64,000 bases of DNA, taken from positions 43,290-107,289 of the forward strand of contig CAZVKG010000002.1 in NCBI GenBank assembly GCA_964627665.1. The letters are read 5' to 3'. Positions 49,257 through 59,215 of this stretch are shown one piece after another; within the stretch, counting starts at the first letter, position 1, and the number at the start of each line of letters is the position of its first letter. The position numbers and the translations under genes were made by a program. A model generated the notes under the pieces. That model ran no database searches, was not told where the DNA came from, and saw nothing but the letters and a program-made list of their open reading frames with translations. The stretch comes from UBA1351 sp964627665. Lineage in GTDB: Bacteria; Bacillota; Clostridia; Lachnospirales; Vallitaleaceae.

Positions 49257-49281
49257 GCTACTGGCTAATTGCCAGTAGCCA
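49257..49281. terminator. Terminator hairpin between the importer and the chemoreceptor
   Basis: GGCTACTGGC-TAATT-GCCAGTAGCC, a perfect 10-bp stem in the gap between convergent genes. AAAA precedes it, which gives a T run for the minus-strand transcript; the plus-strand side has only AAATACTTT. Confidence 0.75.
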
Positions 49282-49312
49282 AATACTTTGTTGTTCTATT
49301 TATAAAAATAAG

Positions 49313-51313
49313 CTAAACTTTAAATTGATTGATTTGCAATAACAACTCATCAATTGCTTTTCCCATTTCTAATGCCGAAATTGAAGCTTCTTGAGCCGTG
49401 TTCAACACTGTTAAAGAAGATTCAGAAATTTGCTCTGAAGTAGCTGCCACTTCTTCTGCTATTGCAGAAGAATCTTCCACTTTTGCAATAATATCTGTTT
49501 TTTCTTTATCGATTTCATTTATCGAATAAGATGCTGAGCTAATTTTCGAACTAATGTCTTTGATTGCATTAATAATCTTTGTGTATGACTCAATGGTCGA
49601 ATTAATAACTCCAACTTGCTTAGCTAGTTCATCGTTTATTCCTGTGGTGGAATCAGATATTTGTATTGCTTCACTAGCAATATCGCTAATCAAAACATCG
49701 ATATTTTGAGAAGATTGTTTTGATTGATCTGCTAATTTTCCGATTTCACCTGCAACGACTGCAAATCCCTTTCCTGCTTCTCCTGCTCTTGCCGCCTCGA
49801 TAGATGCATTCAGCGCAAGCAGATTCGTCTGCTCTGCTATTTCATTAATCATTCGAGTAATGTCGCTCACCTTATTAATACTCAATCCAAGTCCTTCTAC
49901 TTTTTTTACAAAATCATTAAAATTAAGACTCATTGTTTCAACTGATTCAATTAATTGTTTCATATCCGTATTTCCGCTCGTCGACATTGTATCAATTTCT
50001 TTTGAATTGTGTTCAATATCTTGAATATTCTTAACAATTCCTTCAATCTTTTCGCCAAAATTGATAAGAATTTCCGATATTTCTGTAAGAGATTCTGCTT
50101 GTGAAAAAACACCTTTATTTGTCTCATCTAATGAATCCGTAACTGTTCCGAATACAGATGTCATATTCGTTGAAACTTGGTTGAGGTTTTCTGATTTTTC
50201 ATGAATCGTTTCTGCCGTTTGCTTCACTGAACGTATAATACTTCGAATGGAATTGCCCATGATAATCATTGCATCCATCGCATGACCGATCTCATCAGCA
50301 CTTTTTTTGTGGTTTTCTTGTTTCCTTTCTGTGAAATCTCCTTTTGAAATAATTTCCAAGTTATTCGTAATATGTTTAACTCTACGAACTAATGAGTCCG
50401 TTATTATGTAAGTAAAAACTACACCTACTAATAGAAAAACTATCGAAGCTAATAAAATCGTTCCTTGTAGCGTATTAAGCGAGGATAAAATCTCTTCTCT
50501 AGGAACATTAACGGCAATCGACCAATTTGTTCCTTCTATGGGCGCATAAGCAACTATTTTATTCTCTCCATTTAATTCATAGTTTCCGACACCAGCTTGC
50601 CCTAAACTCATTTTTTCAGTAATATCACCCAAATCTTCTAAAGCAGGAACTTTTTTTGATTGTTCAATTATATTCTCATAGGCTTTTACCTTTTCTATAT
50701 CTCTATGCGCGACAGTAATTCCAGAGGCATTAACCATAAATGCTGTTCCGTTTTCTCCAACAACAATATCATTGGTTAATTGGCTCAATTCATCACCATT
50801 TCGAGCGCCTATGATAGCCCCTATAATGTTATCAGAGTCATCTTTAATTGGAACCGCATAATTTACAAGTAAGGTTGTATTATCTTCTCGACTAATCAGA
50901 GGATCTGTTACTTCCGTGTTGCCTTTTAATACGGATTGAATATAAGGTCTTTCCGAAAGGTCAACCACTGCTCCTGACATAATGGTGAAATTTCCATTTG
51001 CATCTCCAATGGCTACTGATAAATATCCACCTCGCTCAACTTCCTTTGATAAATAATCCATTTTCTTTTGAATCGAAATATTTGGATCACGAATTATTTC
51101 TGTATTGGCCCAGGTGTTTACTTCTGCTATTCGAAGATTAATACGTTCTTCAACTACTTTTGAAGATTCGCTTACCGTTCTGGCAAGCATTTCATTCGTA
51201 ACAGTTTGTAATGAGTTTGAAGATATTACATAAGAAATGATTCCAAGGCCTAAACACACAAGAATCATCATTCCGCCAAGTAATAATACATATTTTGTCT
51301 TAAAACTTTTCAT
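49313..51313 (-). CDS. Methyl-accepting chemotaxis protein with dCache sensor
   Basis: Transmembrane chemoreceptor of 666 residues. A membrane segment near residues 8-30 and another near 285-307 flank an extracellular double-Cache-like domain (GGYLSVAIGDANGNFTIMSGAVVDLSERPYIQ region and DPLISREDNTTLLVNYAVPI). A HAMP domain follows, then the signalling helix pair with the conserved tip EQTNLLALNASIEAARAGEAGKG. GGAGGAA precedes the ATG at 51313. TAAA followed after 15 bases by AACGATGA in the leader could be a flagellar sigma-D-type promoter, weakly supported. Ligand unknown; Cache domains often bind amino acids, carboxylates or purine/pyrimidine compounds. Confidence 0.93.
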   Translation of the reverse strand: MKSFKTKYVLLLGGMMILVCLGLGIISYVISSNSLQTVTNEMLARTVSESSKVVEERINLRIAEVNTWANTEIIRDPNISIQKKMDYLSKEVERGGYLSVAIGDANGNFTIMSGAVVDLSERPYIQSVLKGNTEVTDPLISREDNTTLLVNYAVPIKDDSDNIIGAIIGARNGDELSQLTNDIVVGENGTAFMVNASGITVAHRDIEKVKAYENIIEQSKKVPALEDLGDITEKMSLGQAGVGNYELNGENKIVAYAPIEGTNWSIAVNVPREEILSSLNTLQGTILLASIVFLLVGVVFTYIITDSLVRRVKHITNNLEIISKGDFTERKQENHKKSADEIGHAMDAMIIMGNSIRSIIRSVKQTAETIHEKSENLNQVSTNMTSVFGTVTDSLDETNKGVFSQAESLTEISEILINFGEKIEGIVKNIQDIEHNSKEIDTMSTSGNTDMKQLIESVETMSLNFNDFVKKVEGLGLSINKVSDITRMINEIAEQTNLLALNASIEAARAGEAGKGFAVVAGEIGKLADQSKQSSQNIDVLISDIASEAIQISDSTTGINDELAKQVGVINSTIESYTKIINAIKDISSKISSASYSINEIDKEKTDIIAKVEDSSAIAEEVAATSEQISESSLTVLNTAQEASISALEMGKAIDELLLQINQFKV

Positions 51314-51597
51314 ATAAATTCCTCCGCTCTTATTTTGGCAGTGGGCTCATGATGAGGTTCATTCACCCAAGTTTCAAAAATCCAAGACCGATATCCTGTC
51401 TATCATCGTTCTCTATATTTATAAGTTTAAACGATAATGTTAGTGTTGTCTATTATCTATTAAACTTTTATTAAAAGCTATTTTGTCAATTCATGATTGT
51501 TTTTGAGAAACTTTTCATGGGTGTGCAGTCTTTATCTTCCTTGAATATCTTGGAAGGGGTCTGGAACTGTAAAAAAAGTGTGAACAGAAATTGTTCA
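51314..51597. other. Intergenic region between AraC-GH39 and the chemoreceptor, with an addA-end repeat
   Basis: This 284-bp gap holds no gene. At 51546-51568 it contains an exact 23-bp copy of 36364-36386, the last codons of addA; in the same frame it reads YLGRGLEL then stop. The rest is AT-rich. The leader of the chemoreceptor gene (51314-51420) has short possible pairings (GGG/CCC around CTCATCATGAG) but no riboswitch I recognise. Confidence 0.6.
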
Positions 51598-54105
51598 TTA
51601 CATTAATTCAATCTCAACTAGACGAACTTCAAGAGGCTCTAAAGTTAGGTTTAAAGGAAGTTTAGAATCAATAATTTTTTCATAGTGAACATGAAGACCT
51701 GGAAAAGAGAATTTTTTCAATGTATCAAAATCAGATACGCGTAGGGGTGAACGAGCACCCATCTTAACCCAGGCGTCATAGCTACTTCCGTTTTCTTGAT
51801 TAATAATATGTTCTGTAATTAACGCACCCTTATACGGAATGTTTGTAATATTAAACTGAAAAAGTGCGGTGTTTTTTTCGGCAAAGGGAGCGTATCGATT
51901 GTCTGTCGATATATCAAACAATATACCGGTAGCAAAAAGTTTTGAAAAATGTTCATAGTTATACAGTATGGCGGATATTTTATTATGAGATTTCGTAATA
52001 AAATATCCGTTTCCTTTTGAAATTAATGTGTCCTCTAATTTGTTTATAAGTTTAAAGGCATTATAATGTGCTTTGGGGATTCCGTTATATGTAAACAGGC
52101 CAAGACCACCATGAAATAATTCGGAGTGTAGTGGTAATTCTTCAATGAAATCACTAAGAACCCAGTAACCAAATGAATTTAGACGATCATAATTTTCTAG
52201 TAAGTTTTTGGTAATATAGCATGACTTGAAACAGGTGTCGTTTATCAAATCTCGTTGAGAAACGGTTAAATTCCATTCAGTTAAAAAAGTCGGAAAATTC
52301 TCAATCATTAGTTGTCGCTGGTTTCTTTTAATATCATTAATAAATTCAGTAAAAGCAAAAGGATTTTCATTCATTGGACAAGGTTTGGCTAAATTGCTGA
52401 GACTAAATGCTTCGGAAACTGATAAAGAATTATTTGAAAAATCATTATCATAATAATGAAGATTCAAGAAATCGGAAGTGCATTGGTTTGCTTTTGAATA
52501 GTTCAAAAACTTTAATGTCCACTGTTGTTCTTTGTTTGGATCAATTAAGAGTGATGGTGTCCCAAATTGAATATCGGAACAAATCGATTTTACAACGTTA
52601 AAGGTATGGCGATAAAAATCGTAGAATTCCTCTGGAGACTTCCAACCAAAACTATCTGTTGAACCATCGGGTTCATTCCAGACGCAAAAAGGCCAACCTT
52701 TTACTTCGTCTAGGCCATAGCGTTCAATTAAATGGGTTAAAAAATTGTGAATTAATTGATCCCATTTTTCTAAGTTCTTTGGTGGAGAGGTATTAAAGTG
52801 CCACATGTCAATCATATGTGTTGGATCAGATGCTAATGCAATTGGCATAAAAGATAGCTGTACAAAAGGGCGAAGATTTATACTTAATAAAAAATCAATA
52901 ACTTTGTCAACGAGTGTAAAGCTATATGATGGATTCGTGTATTCGTCTTCATAATAAACCATCATTTCATCGGATAAAATACCATGAAATTTTATGAATT
53001 TAAATCCGATATCATTTTGAAGTGTTTTAAGCATATCTTGAATTTCGGAATAGAGAATTTGTTTTGCGCTTCCAACCGTACAAATGTTTTTAAAGGTATG
53101 AGACAATAAATATCCTTCTTGAGAGTAATCAATGGTGCCGCCATCAATCTGTAGGATTTTTTGATTGACCGAATGATGAAGAAAATTCATTGATTCGTAG
53201 CTTTCTTGTTTTAAATATTTTGAAAGTGATTTTAAAGAATCGCTATTTTTAAGAGGTTTAGAGACAATGGTGTCCGACTCAGATAAAGGGTTAGCATTCT
53301 TTGTTGTGTGCTTATTTCGATATTGATTAGGGAGTAGATTATAGATTTTTTTAAATGCTTTAGTAAATGAACGATAATCACTAAATCCATTGGATAATGC
53401 AATAGACTCAAGCGAAGTGTCTGTTGTCAGCATTTCGTTGACAGCAGAACTTAATCGAAGCTTGTTATAATAATCAAGAAAAGTTTGACCAGTTGTCTTT
53501 TTAAAATAGGAAGACAAGTAAGATGAGGTTAAAGAAAACTGATTTGCTAGTTCATTAAGCTGAATGTTTTCGCGGTAATGATTTTCAACATATTTGAGAA
53601 TTTCATAAATGCGTTTTGCTTTATCTGAATAATCTAAGTGAAGGGGAGCCGAAACTTGAAAGTTATCAACTAAATGACTGAGTAATGCATATAATATACT
53701 TATGCTCATGTAACGATTTTCACCAGAAGTACTGACTTTTACCAATTGGGCAATGAGTTGACGTATATAATCATATTTTATATTATGTGTATCTTTTGTT
53801 GAATTAAGATTGAAGTAAAAACGATGTGTGTCACTAAATTTGAGCATATTTAATTGAATTGAAATTGAAAGTATTTCATAATTCTCCCCATAAATTGTAT
53901 GGTTTGAATTTGGATTAATGATGCATACATCTTCTTTAACTAAATCAAAAGTTTGGTCATCGATAACAACATGAACTTGTCCATTTAAAATAAATAATAA
54001 TTCAGTGGTTGCATGCCAATGCACAGAAGAAATATCGCTTCGTAAAATTTGAATATTAATGGGTATATCTTTAGGGAATTGAATAATATCGTAGTTGCTT
54101 TTCAT
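51598..54105 (-). CDS. AraC-type regulator fused to a GH39 glycosidase domain
   Basis: Fusion protein of 835 residues. Residues 20-90 form a cupin sensor (HWHATTELLFILNGQVHVVIDD), 160-265 the AraC double helix-turn-helix (QLNELANQFSLTSSYLSSYFKK and SIALSNGFSDYRSFTKAFKKIYNLLPNQYR in successive parts), and about 310-835 a GH39 beta-xylosidase-like barrel and sandwich. Both GH39 catalytic glutamates are present, Glu478 in VWNEPDGS and Glu610 in FLTEWNLT. No signal peptide. It is divergent from the ribose-type importer and glycosidase operon and is its likely activator; the GH39 part may sense the sugar or cleave the inducer. Confidence 0.92.
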   Translation of the reverse strand: MKSNYDIIQFPKDIPINIQILRSDISSVHWHATTELLFILNGQVHVVIDDQTFDLVKEDVCIINPNSNHTIYGENYEILSISIQLNMLKFSDTHRFYFNLNSTKDTHNIKYDYIRQLIAQLVKVSTSGENRYMSISILYALLSHLVDNFQVSAPLHLDYSDKAKRIYEILKYVENHYRENIQLNELANQFSLTSSYLSSYFKKTTGQTFLDYYNKLRLSSAVNEMLTTDTSLESIALSNGFSDYRSFTKAFKKIYNLLPNQYRNKHTTKNANPLSESDTIVSKPLKNSDSLKSLSKYLKQESYESMNFLHHSVNQKILQIDGGTIDYSQEGYLLSHTFKNICTVGSAKQILYSEIQDMLKTLQNDIGFKFIKFHGILSDEMMVYYEDEYTNPSYSFTLVDKVIDFLLSINLRPFVQLSFMPIALASDPTHMIDMWHFNTSPPKNLEKWDQLIHNFLTHLIERYGLDEVKGWPFCVWNEPDGSTDSFGWKSPEEFYDFYRHTFNVVKSICSDIQFGTPSLLIDPNKEQQWTLKFLNYSKANQCTSDFLNLHYYDNDFSNNSLSVSEAFSLSNLAKPCPMNENPFAFTEFINDIKRNQRQLMIENFPTFLTEWNLTVSQRDLINDTCFKSCYITKNLLENYDRLNSFGYWVLSDFIEELPLHSELFHGGLGLFTYNGIPKAHYNAFKLINKLEDTLISKGNGYFITKSHNKISAILYNYEHFSKLFATGILFDISTDNRYAPFAEKNTALFQFNITNIPYKGALITEHIINQENGSSYDAWVKMGARSPLRVSDFDTLKKFSFPGLHVHYEKIIDSKLPLNLTLEPLEVRLVEIELM

Positions 54106-54387
54106 GGAAGAATCCTTTCGTATTATATACTATGATCAGTATAACAAATAGTGAATAAAATGTCTGTTTTTATCAGAATATATGATAGAAAAAAATTGAA
54201 CATACAATTTATTATCAAAAAACATACAATTTCTAATTTTTTATTAATGTAAAAGAATAAGTTTTTTTTATTTGGAAACAAATGATGTAAAATCACCCAA
54301 AAATCAAAGTTACTTTTTTTTGAGAACTTCTTTATAATTAGCACATAACACATTATCCAACAAGATATATTTATAGGAGGTTATTTT
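54106..54387. promoter_or_regulatory. Divergent promoter region of the AraC-GH39 / importer locus
   Basis: The 282-bp, AT-rich gap has an inverted repeat TATACT-N6-AGTATA at 54126-54143, 20 bp before the regulator gene, which could be an operator. TATAAT at 54333-54338 is a plausible -10 for the importer gene, 50 bp before its start, with a poor -35, as expected for an activator-dependent promoter. Coding potential was not seen. Confidence 0.5.
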
Positions 54388-55614
54388 ATGTTTACAAACA
54401 AAAAGAAAAGGGTGCTTAGTTTAATTATTATCCTTGCAATGATGGTTTCACTATTTGCAGGATGCTCATCGGAAGAAAGTTTAGAAGATAATGGACAAGA
54501 AGAAAATGTGCAAGAAGAAACAAATGAAGATTATGGAACAATTATGTGGTTGTCAAACTTATCTTCAGGCGTCCAATATGAGTCATCGATTAATTATTTG
54601 GATTATTTGTGCAGTGAATTGGGTTATGAATTTCAAGTTGTATTTGGAGATCCATATAATGATCCGGCAGGAAATCTAGCAGCCGTAAAAAATAATATGT
54701 CGGATGATATCGTGGGTTTAATTGTTAGCCAAGATGGTGGAGTAAAAGACATTATGTCTGAATACCCGGATTTATATGTGGTTGGATATAATCTAGATAT
54801 GCGTTCAGCTTTTAATGCCGATGGCGTCAATGCTGAAGTTATAGACAATGAAAAATTCTTAGGAGCAATTGTAGATGGATTTGCAGACGGTGCGGATTTA
54901 GGAAGGATTCTTGCTGAAAAAGTTGTTGAGGAAAACTATAAAACGATTTCAATTATTAAATTTCCATTTTATGCATTTCCAAATCTTGATGAAGCCGATA
55001 TGGAGTTCAGAAAAATCATTGAAACGCATAATAATGGTGTAGCGGATGATGAAAAAATCACAATTGTTGGTGAGACAAAAGTGCTTGAGTTTGAGCCGCT
55101 AGAAGAGACGTACTTTTTTGAAGAAGGTCATGATGAATTAGATGCAATTATTGGTTTATGTGCAGGTGTGGATTTTATATATCCTGTATTAAAAACAGCG
55201 ATAGCAAATGGAGCAGCATCACCAGATACGCACTTATTAACGAGTGGAATTAATAAAAATGGAGAAATTCTTGCGGATATTGGCGAAGATAAGATCATAC
55301 AATATATAACTATTTCACCTGGAGAAAATATAGCGTGGGCATTTGCTATGTTAGACAATGCGATGGTCGGAGGCATGTATAATGACTTTGAGGGACCAAG
55401 ACAAATTGATTCTATTTCGTATGTAATTGAAGATCAGGAAGATGTTGAAAACGTGTTTAATAATGCATTTACGGGTACGGCAGATGTAACCAAGACACAA
55501 ATATCTATGGAAGAACTAAAAAATGTATTGACACGATTTAATGAAGATGCAACGTATGAAGAGTTAAATGCGTTATTTGCTTCTGACCAACTTACGACAG
55601 ATGCGTTAGAATAA
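54388..55614 (+). CDS. Sugar ABC importer binding lipoprotein, ribose (CUT2) type
   Basis: Extracellular binding lipoprotein of 408 residues. The signal peptide RVLSLIIILAMMVSLFAGC has a LFAGC lipobox (about Cys28), then an acidic linker. The mature part is a periplasmic-binding type 1 fold (GTIMWLSNLSSGVQYESSI, VGLIVSQDGGVKDIM, LDAIIGLCAGVDFIYPVLKTAI). TATAGGAGG precedes ATG 54388. It differs from typical RbsB in length and is one of a divergent group seen next to AraC regulators. It serves the ATPase and permeases downstream; ligand probably a rhamnose- or amino-sugar-containing oligosaccharide, judged only from the glycosidases. Confidence 0.85.
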   Translation: MFTNKKKRVLSLIIILAMMVSLFAGCSSEESLEDNGQEENVQEETNEDYGTIMWLSNLSSGVQYESSINYLDYLCSELGYEFQVVFGDPYNDPAGNLAAVKNNMSDDIVGLIVSQDGGVKDIMSEYPDLYVVGYNLDMRSAFNADGVNAEVIDNEKFLGAIVDGFADGADLGRILAEKVVEENYKTISIIKFPFYAFPNLDEADMEFRKIIETHNNGVADDEKITIVGETKVLEFEPLEETYFFEEGHDELDAIIGLCAGVDFIYPVLKTAIANGAASPDTHLLTSGINKNGEILADIGEDKIIQYITISPGENIAWAFAMLDNAMVGGMYNDFEGPRQIDSISYVIEDQEDVENVFNNAFTGTADVTKTQISMEELKNVLTRFNEDATYEELNALFASDQLTTDALE

Positions 55615-55630
55615 AGAATCATATAACAAC

Positions 55631-55668
55631 AAGTATGAAGCTTGGGAAAACTCAGGCTTCATACTTTT
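55631..55668 (+). terminator. Intra-operon terminator/attenuator after the binding-protein gene
   Basis: AAGTATGAAGC at 55631-55641 pairs with GCTTCATACTT at 55656-55666, with a T run after it, 40 bp before the importer ATPase gene. Partial termination would give more binding protein than ATPase and permease. Confidence 0.8.
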
Positions 55669-55707
55669 CCAATGGACTAACTATAATTAAAGGAAAAGGA
55701 AGATTAT

Positions 55708-57213
55708 ATGAGTGAAAAGGTAATATTTAGAACAGAAGAATTATGTAAAAACTATGGACCAACGATTGCACTAAAAAATGTAGATATAGAAATACGACAA
55801 GGTGAGATTCGAGGTTTAGTTGGTGAAAATGGGTCGGGAAAATCAACGATTATGTCTATTGCATCAGGTATGCAAAAACAGTCAAATGGACGTATGTACT
55901 TTAAAGATAAGGAATGGAATCCGGATTCCATGATTGAAGCGGCAAAAGAGGGAATAGCAATGATTTTACAAGAAGCCAATATTATCCCTCATGTAAGTGT
56001 AGCAGAAAATATATTTGCAGGTAGAGAAAAAGAGTTTTCAAAATTTGGAATTATAAATGTGAAAAAAATGAATAAAGCAGCAAATGCGCTGCTCCGTTCT
56101 TACCAAATAGATCACATTGACGCAAGTGTGAATATTGATAGATATTCTTTCGAAGATGGAAAATTGATTGAAATTGTTCGAGCAATGAGTGAAAATCCGG
56201 AAATTTTAGTCGTTGATGAAACAACGACGGCGCTTTCTTTAGAGGGACGTAAAATTTTATATCGTTTAATTCGTGAAATGGCAAATTGCCAAAAAAGTGT
56301 TGTCTTAATATCTCATGATATGGAAGAGATTATCGAACAATGTGATGCGCTTACAGTATTACGAGATGGAGATATTATTGGACATCTAGATCAGAAGGAA
56401 ATCGCTTCTGTTTCGGTGGAAAAGAAGATTCGTTATATGATGGTTGGACGAGAAATTGGTGATAAATATTATCGTGAAGATTATGATGTGTCTCATCAAG
56501 AAGAAGTCGCTCTGGAGTTGAAAAATGTATCTTCGGGATCAATTAAAGATTTTTCTTTGAAATTACACAAAGGGCAAATAATTGGTATCGGTGGTTTGTC
56601 AGGAAGTGGTATGCATCAAATTGGTCGAATAGCTTATGGTCTTGAGCCGCTAGAACATGGAAGTGTTCAATCAGGTGCAGTAGAAATAAAAACATGCTTA
56701 AATGCCATTGAAAACGGCATTGGTTATATATCAAAAAATCGTGACACAGAAGCTCTAATCCTAGAAGGGTCGATAAAAGATAATATATGCTTGCCATTGC
56801 TTAATAGCATGGAAGAGGCAACGTTTATTTCGCCTAGAAAAGAAAAGAGTATGTCGAATCGAGAAATTGAGTCTTTTTCTATTAAATGTAATAGCAGTCA
56901 ACAATGGGTTAATACTCTGTCTGGAGGAAACAAGCAAAAAGTTTCATTTGCTAAGTGGACAGCAAAAGGTTCGGATATTATCATCATGGATAGTCCGACA
57001 CGAGGTGTGGATATTGGTGTAAAACAAGCCATGTATCAATTAATTGAAAAGATGAAAGAAGAAGGAAAAGCTATACTTATGATATCTGAAGAATTATCTG
57101 AACTCATTGGAATGTCGGATGAACTGATTATTATGAAAAAATTTAAAGTGTCCAAAGTATTTCAACGATCTCCGGATTTAAAAGAAACGGATATTATTGA
57201 ATATATGATATAG
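55708..57213 (+). CDS. Ribose-type sugar importer ATPase (RbsA/MglA-like)
   Basis: Tandem ATP-binding protein of 501 residues. The first half has a complete Walker A GENGSGKST (residues 39-47) and VVDETTTALS, with a degenerate signature. The second half has the altered Walker A GGLSGSGMHQIG, which lacks the lysine, and an intact signature LSGGNKQKVSFAKW followed by IIMDSPTRGVDIGVK. This asymmetry is normal for the RbsA family. AGGAAGA precedes the ATG. Confidence 0.95.
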   Translation: MSEKVIFRTEELCKNYGPTIALKNVDIEIRQGEIRGLVGENGSGKSTIMSIASGMQKQSNGRMYFKDKEWNPDSMIEAAKEGIAMILQEANIIPHVSVAENIFAGREKEFSKFGIINVKKMNKAANALLRSYQIDHIDASVNIDRYSFEDGKLIEIVRAMSENPEILVVDETTTALSLEGRKILYRLIREMANCQKSVVLISHDMEEIIEQCDALTVLRDGDIIGHLDQKEIASVSVEKKIRYMMVGREIGDKYYREDYDVSHQEEVALELKNVSSGSIKDFSLKLHKGQIIGIGGLSGSGMHQIGRIAYGLEPLEHGSVQSGAVEIKTCLNAIENGIGYISKNRDTEALILEGSIKDNICLPLLNSMEEATFISPRKEKSMSNREIESFSIKCNSSQQWVNTLSGGNKQKVSFAKWTAKGSDIIIMDSPTRGVDIGVKQAMYQLIEKMKEEGKAILMISEELSELIGMSDELIIMKKFKVSKVFQRSPDLKETDIIEYMI

Positions 57214-57231
57214 AAAGTGGCAGGTGAATGC

Positions 57232-58194
57232 ATGAAATCAAATGAGATGATAAAACAAAATAAACAAAAGATAGGTATCTATGGCGGACTAGTGACATGT
57301 CTGATTATTTTCACGGTTTTACCTCCGTTACGTGGCCAAAGCCTTTGGACAGTATCAAAATTATCAACCTTAATGAGTGATGTAATCGTCTTGGCATTAC
57401 TCTCTATTGGAGCTGTTTTTATCTATTCATTAGGGAATATAGACATTAGTGTCGGTAAGCAAGTTGGAATTTATTCAACCATAATTGTAGCATTAGGAAA
57501 TACAACAGATTCTCTTCTGCCTGGAATACTCCTTTGTATTGTAATCGCATTAGTTATTGCAGTGATTAATGGTTCGGCCGGTGATTTGCTAAATATACAT
57601 CCTATAATATCATCGTTAGTGTTTATGATGGTATTAGGTGGGGTGAGTTCAATAACATATACACAGTTGGGAACACGTAATATATCTCTAAGAACAGTCG
57701 ATTATTCCATATTCAAAAATCCTCTGTTCATGTTCCTTGTATTAGTAATTGAATTTATTGTCATAGGATATTTCTTTAATTATACAAAATTTGGAAAGTA
57801 TGCTAAGGCAATAGGAGCGAACCAACAAGTAGCCAAACAATGTGGAATTCATATCATAAAATATAAAATCATTAGCTACATTTTTTTTGCAATAACAATT
57901 GTAACTGCATCTTTATTTCAAATGGGGTACACGGGGTCGGCATCTGATTCGACAGGAACAGGCTTCGAAATGAATGTTATGGTCGCATTAATTTTGGGAG
58001 GAATGCCTTTATCAGGAGGGATGAAATCTAAAGTTATATATGCGCTTATCGGTTCGCTTACGTATTCATTACTCAATATCGGACTTCCCCTGCTCGGAGT
58101 AGAACCGAATCAAGTCTTTATAATTAAAGCAATAATTTTCTTGATTGTTGTCTTATTAACCAGTCGAAAGAAATATGGAGTTTTACCAAGATAG
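57232..58194 (+). CDS. Ribose-type importer permease 1 (RbsC-like)
   Basis: Permease of 320 residues with eight to ten hydrophobic segments and family motifs NIDISVGKQVGIYSTI, NGSAGDLLNIHPIISSLVFMMVLGG and GANQQVAKQCGIHIIKYK. ATG 57232 follows AGGTGA closely; the in-frame GTG at 57217 is upstream of that site and less likely. It starts 18 bp after the ATPase gene. Confidence 0.92.
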   Translation: MKSNEMIKQNKQKIGIYGGLVTCLIIFTVLPPLRGQSLWTVSKLSTLMSDVIVLALLSIGAVFIYSLGNIDISVGKQVGIYSTIIVALGNTTDSLLPGILLCIVIALVIAVINGSAGDLLNIHPIISSLVFMMVLGGVSSITYTQLGTRNISLRTVDYSIFKNPLFMFLVLVIEFIVIGYFFNYTKFGKYAKAIGANQQVAKQCGIHIIKYKIISYIFFAITIVTASLFQMGYTGSASDSTGTGFEMNVMVALILGGMPLSGGMKSKVIYALIGSLTYSLLNIGLPLLGVEPNQVFIIKAIIFLIVVLLTSRKKYGVLPR

Positions 58195-58204
58195 GAGACG
58201 AATA

Positions 58205-59206
58205 ATGGAACGTATAATGAATATATTCAAAAGAGTTATGGCATCAATAGCGCTGCCCCTAGTTATGTTCCTAGTTATGTTATGGGCAACTCATGCTGCC
58301 GGAAAAACATATTATGGAACATGGCCAATGTGGCGCACTTTAATTATTAGCTGCACAGCAATGATAACAACAGCTTTTGGGATTGGAATTCAGTTCAAAA
58401 GTGGACGATTTGATTTTTCTGGTGGAGGAATCATGTTAATGGCAGCCATTATTGCAGGTCGGGTAGCAGAGGCAAATAATAATTCAATGTTAATCTTTGT
58501 AGGTCTAAGCTTGTTAGTATGTATTAGTTTAAGTCTGCTCGTTGCGACAGTCTATGTTTTTGGACGATTACCAATTATCATTGCCACAATAGGAATGGCA
58601 CTTTTTTTTGAATCATTGACGACATTGATTTATGATGGAGAAGGAATTAATCTTGTTGCAAATTTAGCACTAAAAAAAGTGGGAACCTATCCTACAGTGC
58701 TTATACCGCTCTTTTTTTCAATAGCAATCTATGGCTTTTATAGTCGTTTTACAGTAGTAGGAAAACAAGCGGTATTATTAACAAACAATCAACAAGCATC
58801 AGTTAATATTGGAATTGATGAAAAGAAAAATGTTTTTATAACATATTTGTATAGTGGAATTTTATATGGTATTGCAACAACGATTTTTGCCTCTGCTGGA
58901 ATACAAAAAGCAGCGTTTACGTCAATGTCTACAGTAGGGTCGCTCTTTAGTAATATATTGCCAGTATTCATTGGATTGATGCTCGTTGCTTATTGTGGAG
59001 ATACAATCGGAATTGTGTTAGGGTCATTAACTCTAAGTTTAATGTCTTTTGGACTTAGTGCAATATTTAGCGCGGAAATGGGATCATCCATATCCATTAT
59101 CATTACAGGATTATTTATTTTTGGAATAAATGTTTTTTCTGCACAAGGAAAACATTTACTTGAGTATTTAAAAACAGGTATATTAAAAAGACGGCAAGTA
59201 GATTAG
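58205..59206 (+). CDS. Ribose-type importer permease 2 (RbsC-like)
   Basis: Second permease, 333 residues, multi-pass, with GIQFKSGRFDFSGGGIMLMAA, GRLPIIIATIGMALFFESLT and NNQQASVNIGIDEKKNVFITYLYSG. The start is ATG 58205 after TAGGAG; the frame open from 58175 overlaps the end of permease 1. It diverges from permease 1, so the membrane part is a heterodimer. Confidence 0.9.
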   Translation: MERIMNIFKRVMASIALPLVMFLVMLWATHAAGKTYYGTWPMWRTLIISCTAMITTAFGIGIQFKSGRFDFSGGGIMLMAAIIAGRVAEANNNSMLIFVGLSLLVCISLSLLVATVYVFGRLPIIIATIGMALFFESLTTLIYDGEGINLVANLALKKVGTYPTVLIPLFFSIAIYGFYSRFTVVGKQAVLLTNNQQASVNIGIDEKKNVFITYLYSGILYGIATTIFASAGIQKAAFTSMSTVGSLFSNILPVFIGLMLVAYCGDTIGIVLGSLTLSLMSFGLSAIFSAEMGSSISIIITGLFIFGINVFSAQGKHLLEYLKTGILKRRQVD

Positions 59207-59215
59207 GAGGGTATT

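Noticed and set aside
51314..51420. Possible c-di-GMP or cobalamin riboswitch in the chemoreceptor leader
   Set aside because: The leader has GGGTGAATGAACC and GAGCCCACTGCC, which recalls parts of the cobalamin core, but the remaining conserved blocks are absent; the c-di-GMP core sequences are also absent.
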